A DNA stretch of 64,000 bases from Tilletia caries (lineage: Eukaryota > Basidiomycota > Exobasidiomycetes > Tilletiales > Tilletiaceae): positions 496,001 through 560,000 of the forward strand of contig JALUTQ010000033.1 of assembly GCA_032718865.1 (NCBI GenBank). Reading direction: 5' to 3'. The position numbers and the translations under genes were made by a program. Below the pieces are notes generated by a model. That model did no database searches. It worked only from the letters and a program-made list of their open reading frames with translations, and was not told the DNA's origin. Positions 43,574-55,337 of the stretch are shown in pieces. Position 1 is the first letter of the stretch, and every line of letters starts with the position of its first letter.

Positions 43574-44660
43574 TCACGCCTGCCGTCCCGCCTCATCCGT
43601 CGCAACTTTGTCCTCCTGATCCGAATGATGCGGGCGCATGTTTATCGCCGCCGTGGATTCTGACATGCCCAGTCGGTGCCTGTCCGAACTGCGGGTGGAT
43701 GGGTGGATGAAGTCAAAGACATACGTGATGAAGAAGCTGCCGAGCAGGACGGCTATCGTCCAGTCTGCGCAGGATGAAGGGGAAATGTTCAGCAACGGCG
43801 CGTAGGATTCTTAAACGGCTCCGAACAGAAGTCACGACTCACCACAAACAGCCGCTGTGCTGACGACGCGGTCACATCGAGCGTCTCCTTCAGGTACTAC
43901 TCCGCGGCATATGGCGAAGGTTATCGTGAGGAGGAGAACGACAGGGACCGCGAGAACGAGAAGGCAGAGCTTGACGTATGCGACTCGTCGCAGGTGAAGT
44001 TGCTCGCCGTCGTGATCTTTGGTGAGGTAGAGGACTGGGATGATCTGGAGTAGCACGGAAAGGGAGACGTTGAGGACGAGGAGAATTAGGAAAGACACGC
44101 TGATCATGAATGAACGAATAAGGGTCAGTTCCTTAGCGATGCAGGAGGAGAAAAGAAGGGATGACTCACTGTACCGGACGGTGGTGGAATGCTGTCAAAA
44201 CCCAGAGGTGTAGTGCTTTTCGTCAGTGTCTTGTCTAAATGCATGCTATCATTGGGTCAGAGTGAGGACCGAGAAACGTGAACTCACTATCAAAGACGGA
44301 CAGGAGCACAAGTGACATCGCGGCCACAAAAGCAGAGAAGCTCGAAGCAATGCTTAGCCACCAGATCTGCCGTTCCTTCGCCGTCCCTGAATGTCTCGAA
44401 CTCCAACGTTGAGATCGAAAGTGTCGCAATATCGTCGTCAAGATGTAGAAACCAGCCGTACAGCTCGAGAGAATGATGAAGTAGGTGCGATGTATACCGC
44501 CGATGTCAGAGATGAACACGATGGTGGATAGCTCGTCTTTGTATTCTCGTTGATCCTCCCGGATGGTCCAGAAGAGGAGGAGGCCGATGATGTTGGAAAG
44601 CCAGCAACCAGCCGTGAAGAGGGGTGCAAGCCCGCAGCAGTCGCGGCGAAGGTTGATCAT
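43574..44660 (-). CDS. Frag1/DRAM/Sfk1-like membrane protein, copy 2
   Basis: Same exon pattern as the copy at 22612-23710 and the same start context, with ATG at 44658-44660. Hydrophobic segments correspond one for one. Exon 1 is nearly identical, while the last exon has drifted more (TIAVLLGSFFITYVFDFI, then a different polar tail). All exons remain open with consensus splice sites, so it may be functional. It lies downstream of the intact subtilisin on the same strand, 0.5 kb away. Confidence 0.7.
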
Positions 44661-45140
44661 GATGTGTTTGAATGAATGTCGAGGCAGAGGGTGGGTCGTC
44701 CCTGGGAGAGAAGAAAAGAGCAAAGTGCTGCGAGGCAGAGAGAAGAGGAGGGAACATTGGAGAGAGACGAAGTGAGCAGATATATAGCAGTGCAGCTGCG
44801 CAAGAAGGCGTCTCCATACGAGGGCCCACCATCAGATTGAGACGATATGCATCTCATTAGCCGTGGTAAGAGCGACTGAGGGAGAGGCCCATGTTGAAAC
44901 GATTGTAATGTAACCTTGGCCGATGGCAGTGGTGATCATGAGAGGTTGTCATCTTGGATACTGGCCGTCGTTCGTCTAGTCTCCTCTCAGTCGGGCTGTG
45001 CCTCATCAACACATTTTTGGGAAGAAAAGTGAGCTCAAGCGAGGGTTACTAATATAATGATTGTCTGATGGAAGATTATGAGTGTTAGACAAGCACAGAT
45101 CGAGGCTGGAGGGGGGACCCGCCGTCAGTTGAGTTGATCC
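44661..45140. other. Intergenic; holds the empty sites of both copy-1 insertions
   Basis: This interval matches 23711-24108, 25120-25144 and 29119-29227 as one continuous sequence. The TIR element site is near 45050-45060 and the Helitron-like site is between 45079 and 45080. Confidence 0.85.
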
Positions 45141-48100
45141 TCACTTCTTCACGTGGAAGGCGCGCGACAGGTACGACTCATACGAGCACGCTTTGGCCGG
45201 GTCGGACATGGGCCTGAGAACCTGCAGCAAGACTCGGAAGTAGCCATCGGGCACGGTCCTGTCCACCCCTTGCGCATCCGTATACTGCGACCCGATATAC
45301 TGGTAGAACGGATCACCCTGGCCCCGGTCGAGCAGGATCTGCTTCGAAAGGGTTGCGACGACGTCGGAAGGTGAGAGAGGAGTTGAGCAGTACTTGATGT
45401 TGCGACCGGACTGGCCTTGCCTGTAGGTAGGCACAAAGCTGGTGTTGGCCTTGACGAGTGAAAACACGGCTTGCTGGGAACCGACGTTGAGACCCCAGAC
45501 GAGCTGCAGCTGACCCTCGAAGCCCTTCAAGTTGTAAGTGTTGTTGTCAGAGGTGAGAGCCTTTCCGCTCGGATCGACAAGTCGCGTCTGCCGCTGGCCA
45601 TCCGCTACCGTCATGTTGATTGTCTTGATGGTCGAGAAGTCCACGGCCACACCCATGTAAGGCACCGTGAGCGTGCCGAGGTCCTGGTTCGACTTCAGCT
45701 GCACATATCCCGAGTACACAGCCAACTTCTTTGGGTCCGCGTTCGGGGCCGTGAACACGACTTGGACGTCCTGCGAGCGACCGGGGGCAATAGTCACCGA
45801 GGCCGGGCTGAACCTGACACCAGCTTGATCCTGAGCGACGTTTGCGATGGGTCCTTCGAGATAGATGTCTTTACCCGAGCCGTCTTGCGAATACGCGGTA
45901 CCGGCAGGCAGGTGTCCAAGTGTGAACGTCTGGCTTTGCGTGCCGATGTTTGAGATGGTGAGTTTCTGCGAGCCGTTGAAGTTGTGGGTGTCGTTGAGGA
46001 GAAGCTGGTAGGGCCATACGCGCGTCGTGCTCTTGACTGCCCGGTAGACATCGATCAGACCACCGCCCGTTTGCGCGACGGTGTTGAGCAGAGTGGAATT
46101 CTTGCTGTAGGGAACCGGCTTGGCCGTCGTGGTGAAGATAGCGTTGAGCTGTTCGGGAGTCTCCGACTTGCCCTTGATGCTTCGATAGAGCGCCATCGCT
46201 CCAGCGACCATGGGAGTCGAGAACGAAGTCCCGGAGAGGATCTCGTAGCTGTCCGATTGAGAAAAGACAAGCGCCAGTCAGACGGGGGGGGTTTGAGTCA
46301 ATGATGGAAGCGTGAAAATGCGCAACTTACCTGCCAGCCTTGACGGGCCACGTCGACAAGACGAGGCCTCCAACGCCTGCCGCCCCGGGCAGACCTCCAG
46401 CGGTCCAGCTAGGGGAGTACTGCGAATAAGTGCCCATCAGACTGAAGACAGGGCAATACAAACGACAGACGTCAGCTCAGAAAAACGTCAGCAAGAAGAC
46501 AGAAATCCCAAGAAAAACTCACCCTCCCGTCACAGTGTTCTGGAGAACGACAGACTTCGGTGCAGAAAAGTCAAAGGTGACCTTATTCCCAGCGGCAGCC
46601 AGCTTTGCAATCCTGACACCGTCAGCATTGCTGATCGTGCCCGCCTGCATATCGTCACCCCGTTCCACAAACTGGTCCGCGTATACGAGCTCACTTGAGG
46701 TGTCGGAGTAGTAGAGGACGTACTTGGCGCCTTTGGCTTGGAGGTTGAAGATCTGGGTGTTAAGGCGGCAGTTCTGAAGAGGAGGGGGGGGGGGGGGCGT
46801 TGATTCGAAATAAAAGAATGTTGTGAGCGGAAGGTTTTGTTTGTGAGAGCACGGTTGTGTGGTTCCACTGTGCTCTGCCAGGGAACTGCTTTCAGTGCGC
46901 ACTTACCTTGGCTGCGCCAATCAGGGTCACGTACTTGGCCAAATTGGGCGTGCTGTCGGGATACTCGTCACAGCCGTCGTTAGGGTTGTTCACCTTCTTG
47001 CTGCTCACGTAGACCGGCAGGGATGAGGTCATCTTGATGGGATTGGTGGAGAGATACGACGACACGGTAGTGTTGACTTTTGAATCTGACGATTTTGAGC
47101 TCTTGATGGCAAAGGTGTAGCCGTAAAGATCTTTGTTCTGGACGGATGCGACGGAGTATGCGCCCTTGGCGAGCGTAGGACTGGTGGGGTCAAACATCCC
47201 GGTTTCGCCAGAATTGCCCATGGAGAGTACGACCGGAGTGCCCAAGCTGACGACGCTAGATACGATGCGAGCGACAAAGGCCTGTTGCCAGCCAGAAGCG
47301 AAGCTGAAGGACACTGGAGGAAGGAGGAACGACAAGTGGTTCGGATCTATTCCCCTACAGAAAAAACGGAGAGAGATCGAAATGCACACTCACTGGAGAT
47401 GATGTCCATACCGTCTTGGTACGCTTTGACTATCGCGGCTGCAGCAATATCGGGCGCGGAGATGCCGGTGCAGCTAGCAATACGATAGGCGGAGATGAGT
47501 GCCTGGGGAGCCATGCCGGTGAAATTCCTGACATTATCGTGGGCTCCGATGACACCGGCGACGTGGGTCCCGTGTCCCCATGAAGATTCGATTCCGTAAT
47601 CGTCGCAGTCCGGTCGAGGATCTGTGCTGAGTGCGATGGTGTTGTTGTCGGAGACAAAGGAGTAGCCCCCGACAACGGTGCAACCGGGCTTTCCGTAGCA
47701 GTTTCCAAAGGCGGGGTGTGTATAGTCGATACCGGTGTCGATGACGCCTACCTTGATACCTGCGCCAAAGGATCCTTCGTTGTGGAGCTTGTCTGCTCCG
47801 ACCATGACATGCGGTCCGTAGGTATCAGTTTGAGCTGGAGCAGAGACGGCCCGAGGAGGGAAGTGAGCGCGATGAGCTGATGGGGCGGATGATGATGACG
47901 TGGACTGCTTGCGGACGCGTTTCTCGAAGGCGGAGGAAGGGCCGCCTTGGATTATCTCTACCTGTTCGACGGCTGCGTAGCCGTAGAGCTTGGGGACATC
48001 GTTCTCGCTGGACAGGGCGAGAGAACTGCCGAGGGGCTATTATGGGTGGAGACGCAGATAAGAAGGTTGAGTGAGAAAGTGTGACTTCTTGGAAATCAAC

Positions 48101-48429
48101 GCTTCGCAGGGGAACGCACCATGCGGACATCTTTGAATCGGAAGCGAGGCTTGTATGTGATATTGCGGCCATTTAGGTATTTCTCGAATCCATTGTGCAA
48201 AGTCTCCTGTGAGCGGAAACGAAGGAGTAAAGGTGTGAGAAGATCGCTTCCCAGCAACGATTGAAGGAGTGCTACACACATCGTTCTGTGCAGATTGGCC
48301 CTTGCCTTGATCACTGCGGAAGGAAACGATAACGACGGTTTCAATTTTCCGTCGATTTGCGGCAGCTTGGGCACTGGTGAGGAGGAGGACGACGCTGGCC
48401 GCCCAGAGGCCGAAGGTTTGGAGCCTCAT
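45141..48429 (-). CDS. Secreted subtilisin-family serine protease (S8) with C-terminal Fn3-like domain
   Basis: Start at ATG 48427-48429 (the longer frame begins at a non-ATG). Signal peptide MRLQTFGLWAASVVLLL... followed by an inhibitor I9-like propeptide (SFRSDQGKG, LHNGFEKYLNGRNITYKPRF). The catalytic Asp is in GVIDTGIDYTHPAFG, the His in WGHGTHVAGVIG and the Ser in GTSFSTPMVAGAMAL. GNSGETG supplies the oxyanion Asn. Between His and Ser is a PA-like insert (AKYVLYYSD). The last about 300 residues are an Fn3-like beta domain (FTLGHLPAGTAYS, VQVVFTAPNADPKK). About seven exons; those checked have phase-compatible introns. It resembles minor extracellular/Vpr-type subtilases used for nutrient or wall protein degradation. 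A truncated copy of its 3' end lies at 29228-29640. Confidence 0.92.
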
Positions 48430-49163
48430 CGGCAAGAAGAAAATTCTGTGAAGGACGAAGACGAAGGAGTGTAAGGTGGGAAGAAGAGGCGAAATCGAAA
48501 GGGGGACAGGGATTAGGAGGGAGTGGAAAGGGAGAGGGAGGTTAGGGACAGGGACAAGGGTCTAGTTGAGGGACAGACGGACGGAAGATCGAGGTCAGCT
48601 TAAGTAGCTTTGTTATACGCCCCACGGACGGTGCAATTTCCCTGCGGGCGAGTTGGTGGGGAAGAACAGAAGCAGTAGCACCAGCCGCAGAGTCGGGGAC
48701 GAAGCTGTCAAACGTCAAAATATTCAATGATGAGCGATGAGCGGATGAAGTCGGTTTGGGACACGGAAGTCCGGAGGCTGTTCAGTCCTTCGCGGTGAAG
48801 GCGCGCTGACTGCCGGCCGTCCGAGACGGAGTGTGGCGTCGGATTATTTACTGTTCCAGCGATTCTACAGCGAAATGAGATGAGATTGCGGTTGGCGGCC
48901 AGGTTGGACAGGTGAAAATTCTCTGCTCTGCTCCTTCGAGCTGCTACTTCTTCCCCTCCATCATCTTCGTCTCCCTCGCCTCTCTCCCTCAGACGCTCGG
49001 TCGACGACTTGAGCGTGTCCTTTGCTGTCCCACCCACCTCCCCGTGCGTTTCCTCCCCTCCTAGCGCCGCTAGTCCCGGACCGCACGCAGCGGCGGACAC
49101 GGCGTTCGAGCTCCAAGCTGAACCCCCAATTTGATGCGCTCGTCTCCTTGTCTAACTGATTAC
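48430..49163. other. Intergenic, no gene recognised
   Basis: Upstream region of the subtilisin gene. Purine-rich near 48480-48550. No coding or RNA gene signal was recognised. Confidence 0.55.
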
Positions 49164-49369
49164 ATTAGGGGTGTTTAGCAACAAGACGCAGGGCATAATA
49201 AGACGCTAATCTGGACGCGGGTCTGGAGTTGGCTGGACAGAGTTGACGCGCCCTAATTTCGGCGTCATGTTGGTGAAGCATCATGCCGCCACGAAAAAGG
49301 CATAAAATTTTTTATTTCCGTGGTTTAATCCAGTGACCTTCACCTCCTCGCCTGCGCTGCCTCCTCTTC

Positions 49370-50566
49370 ATGGCTCTCCTCATCGTCGGCATCGCTCCCT
49401 TCCTCATTGTCTCCATCATGCCTCGCACAGGTCGCACCGCTGCATCCTCTACTCCTTCCCTTCGGGCATCCGAGGATGGTGCCGGAATTTCGACTCCGTC
49501 CAGCAACTCTCTTCCCGAAAGCGGCAACGGCATGGTTCCTCCTCCTCCTCCTCCCTTCTTCTCGTCCTCCTCAGACCCGCAATTCAACCAGTTTGATCAT
49601 CCTGATACTGGCCGAGATTCGCGTGAGGATACGCCGGGCAGTCAGCACTCTGCCAATAGCATTGCGTGGCGCCAGGGAGAAAACGAGCCCGACGGAGACG
49701 AAGAGGGGGAGGACGAGGAAGGAGAAGACTATGCAACACAAGCCAGTATAGTGGACAAGGTGTTCACTGACGCGGACAAGGCCGCCGCCGAGGAGGAAGA
49801 AAACGAGCCCGATCGCAAGGCCGGTCGCCAGGAAGGCTCGTTGAAGTGGACCGGACCCGAACTGCGCGCCCTCATCATCTCCATGGAAGCCCACACCGTC
49901 TTCGAGCCCTCCATGTCCGTGGACGAGAAATCGCAGTCGTGGCTCAACATGGTCGACGACCTCAACAAATGGAACAAGAAGCACCCGCGCAAAGGCGGAC
50001 GTTTCCCTGTGCGAACGGTGGATGCGTGTGACAACAAGTGGAGGAAGTGTTTGTATAAGGCCATTGCAAAGGGTGAGAGTGCTTCTCAGATTGCGAGTGG
50101 GCCTAAGGAGGACGAGGACACGATCATGGCTGCTTGTCAGAGCCTGAAGGATCAATGGGAGCAGCAGGTTCGCGACGAGGCGGTCAAGCGCGAGGCCAAG
50201 AAGAAGGCAAAGAACCCCGACCAGACGCGACGCCGACGACGAGAGCAGGCACAGGCACGGGCAGGCAGGGGCAAAAGGAACGATGTGTATTACCTAGTTC
50301 AGAAAGGCAAAAGAAGTTATATCAGCAGGTGTCAGAGATGTGGGCGCAAGAAGAGAGACTCACAGGTGTTGATGTTTGTGTGGATGCATGCGGTCGTGGC
50401 TAAGGTTGTCCCCGGAGTAACGCGGAGAGCTCCGCCTCCGCACTTCCAAATCCGCGTTTTTTCTGTGCGTTTTCATAATGCTCCTCCGTGCTCCGTGTAT
50501 GCGGAGCTCGGAATTCCGCGGAATTCCGTCGCAGCGCAGTGGTGGTATAAGTTGCTCTCAGAATGA
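49370..50566 (+). pseudogene. Myb/SANT-like transposon accessory protein, interrupted by insertion
   Basis: The open frame runs 398 residues; the real start may be the second ATG at 49418 because the first 16 residues are hydrophobic. After a low-complexity acidic head, a Myb/SANT-like (trihelix) segment begins SLKWTGPELRALIISMEAH and ends CDNKWRKCLYKAIAKG, followed by a basic tail. From 50401 the frame enters an inserted element and everything after is foreign sequence. The insert plus its 8-bp TSD is 679 bp, not a multiple of three. Without it the frame continues for 21 codons from 51081 to a TGA at 51144. Role in DNA binding for transposition is inferred from family. Confidence 0.75.
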
Positions 50567-51071
50567 CTCTAATACACTCAGAGCTATACATTCACCATCC
50601 GACATTGTTGCGGTATTGACTCCAGTGCTATTTTGAAGTTCTCAACGGATGATGATGCCTGTTTTATCCCCTGCGGGTGTCTCGAGGATGCCTATTTTTC
50701 TCGGAATTCCGCACTTTCCGCGGAAATTTTTGCGGAATTCCGGCGGAGCGCACCCGAAATGAGGTCACGTGACCCTAATTTTTCGACTACCACGTGACCT
50801 CACAGCTCCGTCGGAATTCCGCGGAAATTCCGCCGGAATTTTCACACAATTTTTGACGACTCCGCGCTCCGCACTTTTGGCAAGTAGGCCCAGGATTGGG
50901 CTCCGCCTCCGCACAAATTCCGGCGGAGTCCTCCAAGCGGACTCCGTGCTTTTTTAAGATCAAAAATATCTCGAAAGTGAGCTCCGCGCTCCGCCTCCGG
51001 CGGAGCCCTCCGTCGGAGGAGTGCGGAGTCCGCAAAACCCCAGCTCCGCGTCAACTCCGGGGACAACCTTA
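50401..51071. mobile_element. hAT-type MITE, 671 bp, inserted in the Myb/SANT gene
   Basis: Termini TAAGGTTGTCCCCGGAGT and its inverted copy at the right end are flanked by the 8-bp direct repeat GTCGTGGC (50393-50400 and 51072-51079). The interior is rich in GGAATTCCGCGG-type palindromes and CTCCGC motifs. An 8-bp TSD is standard for hAT. No coding sequence. Confidence 0.88.
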
Positions 51072-51720
51072 GTCGTGGCTCAGCTGCAACACAGAGCAAG
51101 ACTTTTTCCTTTCTTCCAGATGATCGACATGATCTTCGTTGCGTGATCATTGATCTAGGTCAAGGTCTAGGAATTGCGGGCCTTCTGACGCTGCTAAAGG
51201 TAAAATCGAAAGCGTCATGGCTAAATGAGGGGCGTCTAAATTATGCCTTTTCTGCTCCCAGGGCATGTTGCTAAACACCCCTATTAGAACCAGTGTTGTT
51301 GATTTCGGTCTTCGGGCGGGTTCGGGCGGGTATCTGCCGGGTAGCGTGGCGTTCGAGCAGCACCAAACCCGCCCGGCAATTCTGAGCTTTCCAAGTATAC
51401 CCGTCCGGCCGGATAGGCGGGTACCCGTCGGGTACCCGCCGACAACGGCTGGGTGTTGCGTCAGCCTCCTTGTGCGGCTGTCGTGCGTCCTCGGCTGCGA
51501 GTACGCGAAAATGTGCTGTCGGACCGATAAGCGTGACGCGCGTCGCGTCACGCGGTCAGGTGGATGAAAAGTTGAGCACATCGCTCACCTTGCTCACCAT
51601 CACCTGCCTCACCGACAGCTTGCGAATCGCAGCCATCGTATCCATTTGATACTTCTTTCTTCTCCCATCCTATACACACACACACATACATACATCTTTC
51701 TTCACAGGCTGCAACTCAAC

Positions 51721-53362
51721 ATGACGGACAATCCGTCAGGCGAACACGCCCTTCCCCCTCCGACTTCCCAGCAAGCTGCCGGTGCGGCACCCCCCTTCCA
51801 CAGCACAACAAGCTTCCGCCGCCCTCATGGCAGGGTTCAAGTCCTCCCTCAAGGAGGCACAGCGCATTCGCGCTGACCAAGGAGGTCCTTCAGCGTCCCG
51901 ACAGCTCGACATCGATGTCGAGGATTCCGACAACGGCTTCGGTGAGGAGGAGGAGGACGAAGAGCATGGAGCTCAAGACAAGGGCAAACAGCGGCGCATT
52001 TCGCCTCGGCCATCCGTCCTCGGAGACCAACACGAGGCCCCCGTCACCGCGCCCTCAACCCCTCCGAAGCGGTTCATGGAGCCGATCGTCAAGTCGCGCC
52101 CGGAACAAGTCCGCGCCATGCAACTCAACGAGTTTACGGCTCTCTTCGACGACATGTCGCCAAAGACGCGTCAGGCCGCCATCTCCCGGGCCCTCGACTT
52201 CGAGGCCAACATTGCCAAGGAAGAGGAGGCCGACGAGGAGCGACGGGCCAGCATCAACCCTTACCGCAAAGCAGCTGCTGAGTCTTCAACTAAGGCTCAA
52301 TCTCGACAAGAAGTCACGGAGTCCCTCAAGAGGCGCCATTCGCCCCCGGGAGATCCAAGACCTCAAGCGCTCCCGCCTCGATGCCCTATTCCCTTCACCA
52401 CTCGGCGTCCGACCCTCTCATCATGAAGGGCGCGCCCTTCAAGCCCGGCGCCCAGAGTGGTTCGTCCGTCGACATGCCTTCGTTGGTCATACTCAACAAA
52501 CTCAGAAACAGCATGTATGTGCCATTGTGGCATTTCACCCAAGAAGGCATCAAGGCTGGCCGCGCGCGGGACGCCAACGTCGCCTCGGCAACAACTGCGG
52601 CCCTGTCAAAGCTCCTCGACACCTTCGGCGCTTCCGCCCAACTCGGTGGTCATCGCAAAGAGGACTGTTACATGACATATCAAGAAATGTCATCGGCGTT
52701 CAAGATACTGTTCAAGATATACGACAAGCTGGTCCTTGAGACTGTCGGGGAGGCGAAAGGAGTGGATTCGCACCGAGAAGCGCGCCTGGCAGGATGGCTG
52801 GGAGATGGTCCGCGAAAGTGAATACGCGGACCGCGAGTCGAGCTGGGAATACCTGGCCCTGTACGTGGACAAGCTGCGACAGGAGTACTACAACTCGCCA
52901 TACGGAGATCGACCTGACCCAAGTGTGTGGCAGGATCGGATCTGGCGCCGGACCAAGGACGCCATGGACATGCGCCGTGCGCTCCCCGCCCCATCGGCCC
53001 CAACTCAGGATGCCCCCAAGCAAGGCAAGGCGTCGGCATCATCATCCAACAAGCCCTTTCCGACAAGCACCCCCGGCAAGAAGCCACAGCAGGGAGGTGC
53101 TTGCTTCCAATGTGGCAGCCGCGCCAAGCACAACCTCGAGGAGTGCAACAAAGGCCCGGACGGAAAGGACGGGTACGCCAAGAAAAATGCGACCAACAAG
53201 CTCTGCCGAGCATCAGATGGTCAAGTCATCTGCCACCGCTACAACCTCACGAGAGGATGCGACAGCAAAGGCGACAAGTGTCCATACGGACTCCACGAGT
53301 GCTCCCTCTGTGGGAAGGCTGAGCATGGTTGCCAGTCTTGCCCTATCACCAAGTCCGCTTAA
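51721..53362 (+). pseudogene. Gag-like gene of Ngaro/DIRS-type retroelement, frameshifted
   Basis: The reading frame must be followed through at least three frames. The first part (51782-52330) includes QLNEFTALFDDMSPKTRQAA, the next (about 52430-52740) has YVPLWHFTQEGIKAGRARD, and the last (about 52750-53362) has WEYLALYVDKLRQEYY and a Cys-rich end: CFQCGSRAKHNLEEC, CHRYNLTRGC, CPYGLHECSLCGKAEH. This Cys pattern is typical of the Gag of fungal tyrosine-recombinase retroelements. No splice sites explain the frame changes, so the gene is probably dead. Confidence 0.75.
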
Positions 53363-55337
53363 GCCCGAGGGCTTTGACAAGTTCATCAAGAAGTTCGACC
53401 TTTCGCACGCATTCCCGGCGATGGTCGACAACATCAAGCTCGGCTTCGACTTCGGCATCCCACCAATTCGGGAGACGCTGATTCAGCCAAACCATTGCTC
53501 TGCTGAGGACGAGATGGAGATTCTCCAGGCCATCGTGGCTAAGGAGATGGAGGTGGGACGTGTAGTCGGTCCCTTCTCCAAGGAGGAGGTTGAGGCCAGA
53601 GTTGGTGCCTTTCAGACTTCCCCCCTGGGCCTAGTTCCCAAACCGGGCGGCAAATGGCGCATGATCCAGGGCTTCTCATCGCCACGCCGAAGCCCTATTG
53701 CTGCGATCAACGACTACATCGATTCGGACGAATTCGTCTGCTGCTGGGACGGCTACCTCGCGATGGTGGACGAGGGCAGTGCCCGTTGATCCCCCCCTTC
53801 AAGTTCCAACTTCCCTTTTCTCGGGCCATTTGCCCCAGGTCATTGCACCTGTTTGCCCATTCTGGCGGCCCATTTGGCCTGAGCGCATTGCTCCCTCAAC
53901 AATCCCCGGGCATTGTCCCTCTTCCCAATCTGTTCTCGCAAATGCGTATGACAGAAATCACAGGTGTTTGGTCATTGTACCCTCTCTGTTGATCATCTTG
54001 GCTGTGCATCGATGAATGACCCATAGTGGTCACCGGTCACGTTGAAGCTACCCCATGACCCAACTGAATGCTGTCCCATTTGACCATATCATGCTCCCAT
54101 TGAGCCGAGTTGCCGTATCCGGTACTGACGCCATTGTGTCTTCAACTTCCTCCTCTCCTCCATCTAGGTTCGAGCATTGCCTCGAGGGTCCCATGCGGCC
54201 ATGTCGGACGCCATGGAGGCGTTCCGAGCGATCTCGGCCCTGCCTTCGCAGTGGCCTGGCCTGGTGATTGCCCTCCCGCTGGGGGGCTTCGCCATCGACA
54301 CCCGTCTCCCTTTTGGACTGGCGTCGGCAACAGGGGTCTGGGGCTCCATAGCCGACCTCGTCAAAATCGCCCTTTCGCGGATCTTTCCCAAACTTCGCGT
54401 CATCAAGTGGGTGGATGACTTCATCTTCCTGAAGCCGGCAGCCGAGCCGATCTCGCTCGACGAAGTCCATGAGGCCACTGAGGAGCTGGGCTTCCCATGG
54501 CACCCAACAAAGCGGTCGGAGTTCGCCACGACCGTCAAGTACCTCGGTTTCCATTGGGACCTTGCTGCGCACACCGTCACCCTTCCGGACGACAAGCGGG
54601 CGCATTTCGCCGAGCGGGTCAAGTCGTTTACGACCTCTGACCCGAAGTCACTCAAGGACGTTCGGGAGCTTGCGGGCTCCGTCCAACATATAGCCATGAT
54701 GGCTCGGGATCTCGCGCCGCATACGGCGGAGATTATTGCTTTCCTCTCGGCCTGGAACTCCCAGCCACCGTACAAGAAACTACACGTCCCCTCGGCCGTC
54801 CAATCGGAGGCCAAGACTTGGCTCCGAGCCCTGGGGGGAGAACTCATTCGATCAATCGCCGTCCCTCCAACCACATTCCCGCACGTCATTTACGTGGATG
54901 CCTCCACGAGCTGGGGCGTTGGTGTCACCTCGGGAGAGCAGTGGGCCGCGTGGATGCTCCTGTCCGGATGGGACAAGGACAACCGCGGGATTGGATGGGC
55001 TGAAGCGGCGGCTCTCGAGCTCGGAGTCCGCCAGGCAGTCGCCATGGGCGCAAGGAACTGCCGAGTCGAGGTATACAGCGACAACAAAGGTGTTATCGGG
55101 GCCTTCAGGCGGGGACGAAGCCGCGGTCGGTCCGCGAACTCGATTATGAGGTCGCTCATCGCCTTCGAGATGGAACACCATCTCGATGTGCGGGTCACGT
55201 ATGTGTCCACCCACATAAACCCAGCGGACGCTCCCTCTCGTGGGGAGGCCCTTCCTGGTCAATTCCTTCCTGTCTTTGAGACGCCAGCCCCCCTTCGACC
55301 TTTCCTAAATGCAATTCGGGTCAATCGGCTGGTATAA
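53363..55337 (+). pseudogene. Reverse transcriptase / RNase H of Ngaro/DIRS-type retroelement
   Basis: The N-terminal fingers (PLGLVPKPGGKWRMIQGFS, NDYIDSDEFVCCW) end at a stop near 53789. The palm resumes at about 54170 with AAMSDAMEAFRAI, LPFGLASATGVWG and the catalytic VDDF in place of YVDD. RNase H follows with VIYVDASTSWGVGV, AEAAALELGV, VYSDNKGVIGAF and a DAPSRG end. The intervening about 380 bp contains stops and repeated GGGCCATTTGCC-like motifs; it could be an intron or an insertion. The 54177-55337 frame is otherwise intact. Confidence 0.8.

Larger units (their letters stand above)
49167..51282 (+). mobile_element. TIR DNA element, 2116 bp, PIF/Harbinger-like
   Basis: AGGGGTGTTTAGCAACA at 49167-49183 is exactly inverted at 51266-51282, flanked by ATT on both sides (49164-49166 and 51283-51285). 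Three-base AT-rich TSDs and TIRs of the GGGGTGTTT type fit PIF/Harbinger. It encodes a Myb/SANT-like protein, the accessory protein of that superfamily, but no DDE transposase, so it is non-autonomous. It is itself interrupted by a 671-bp insertion. Confidence 0.75.
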
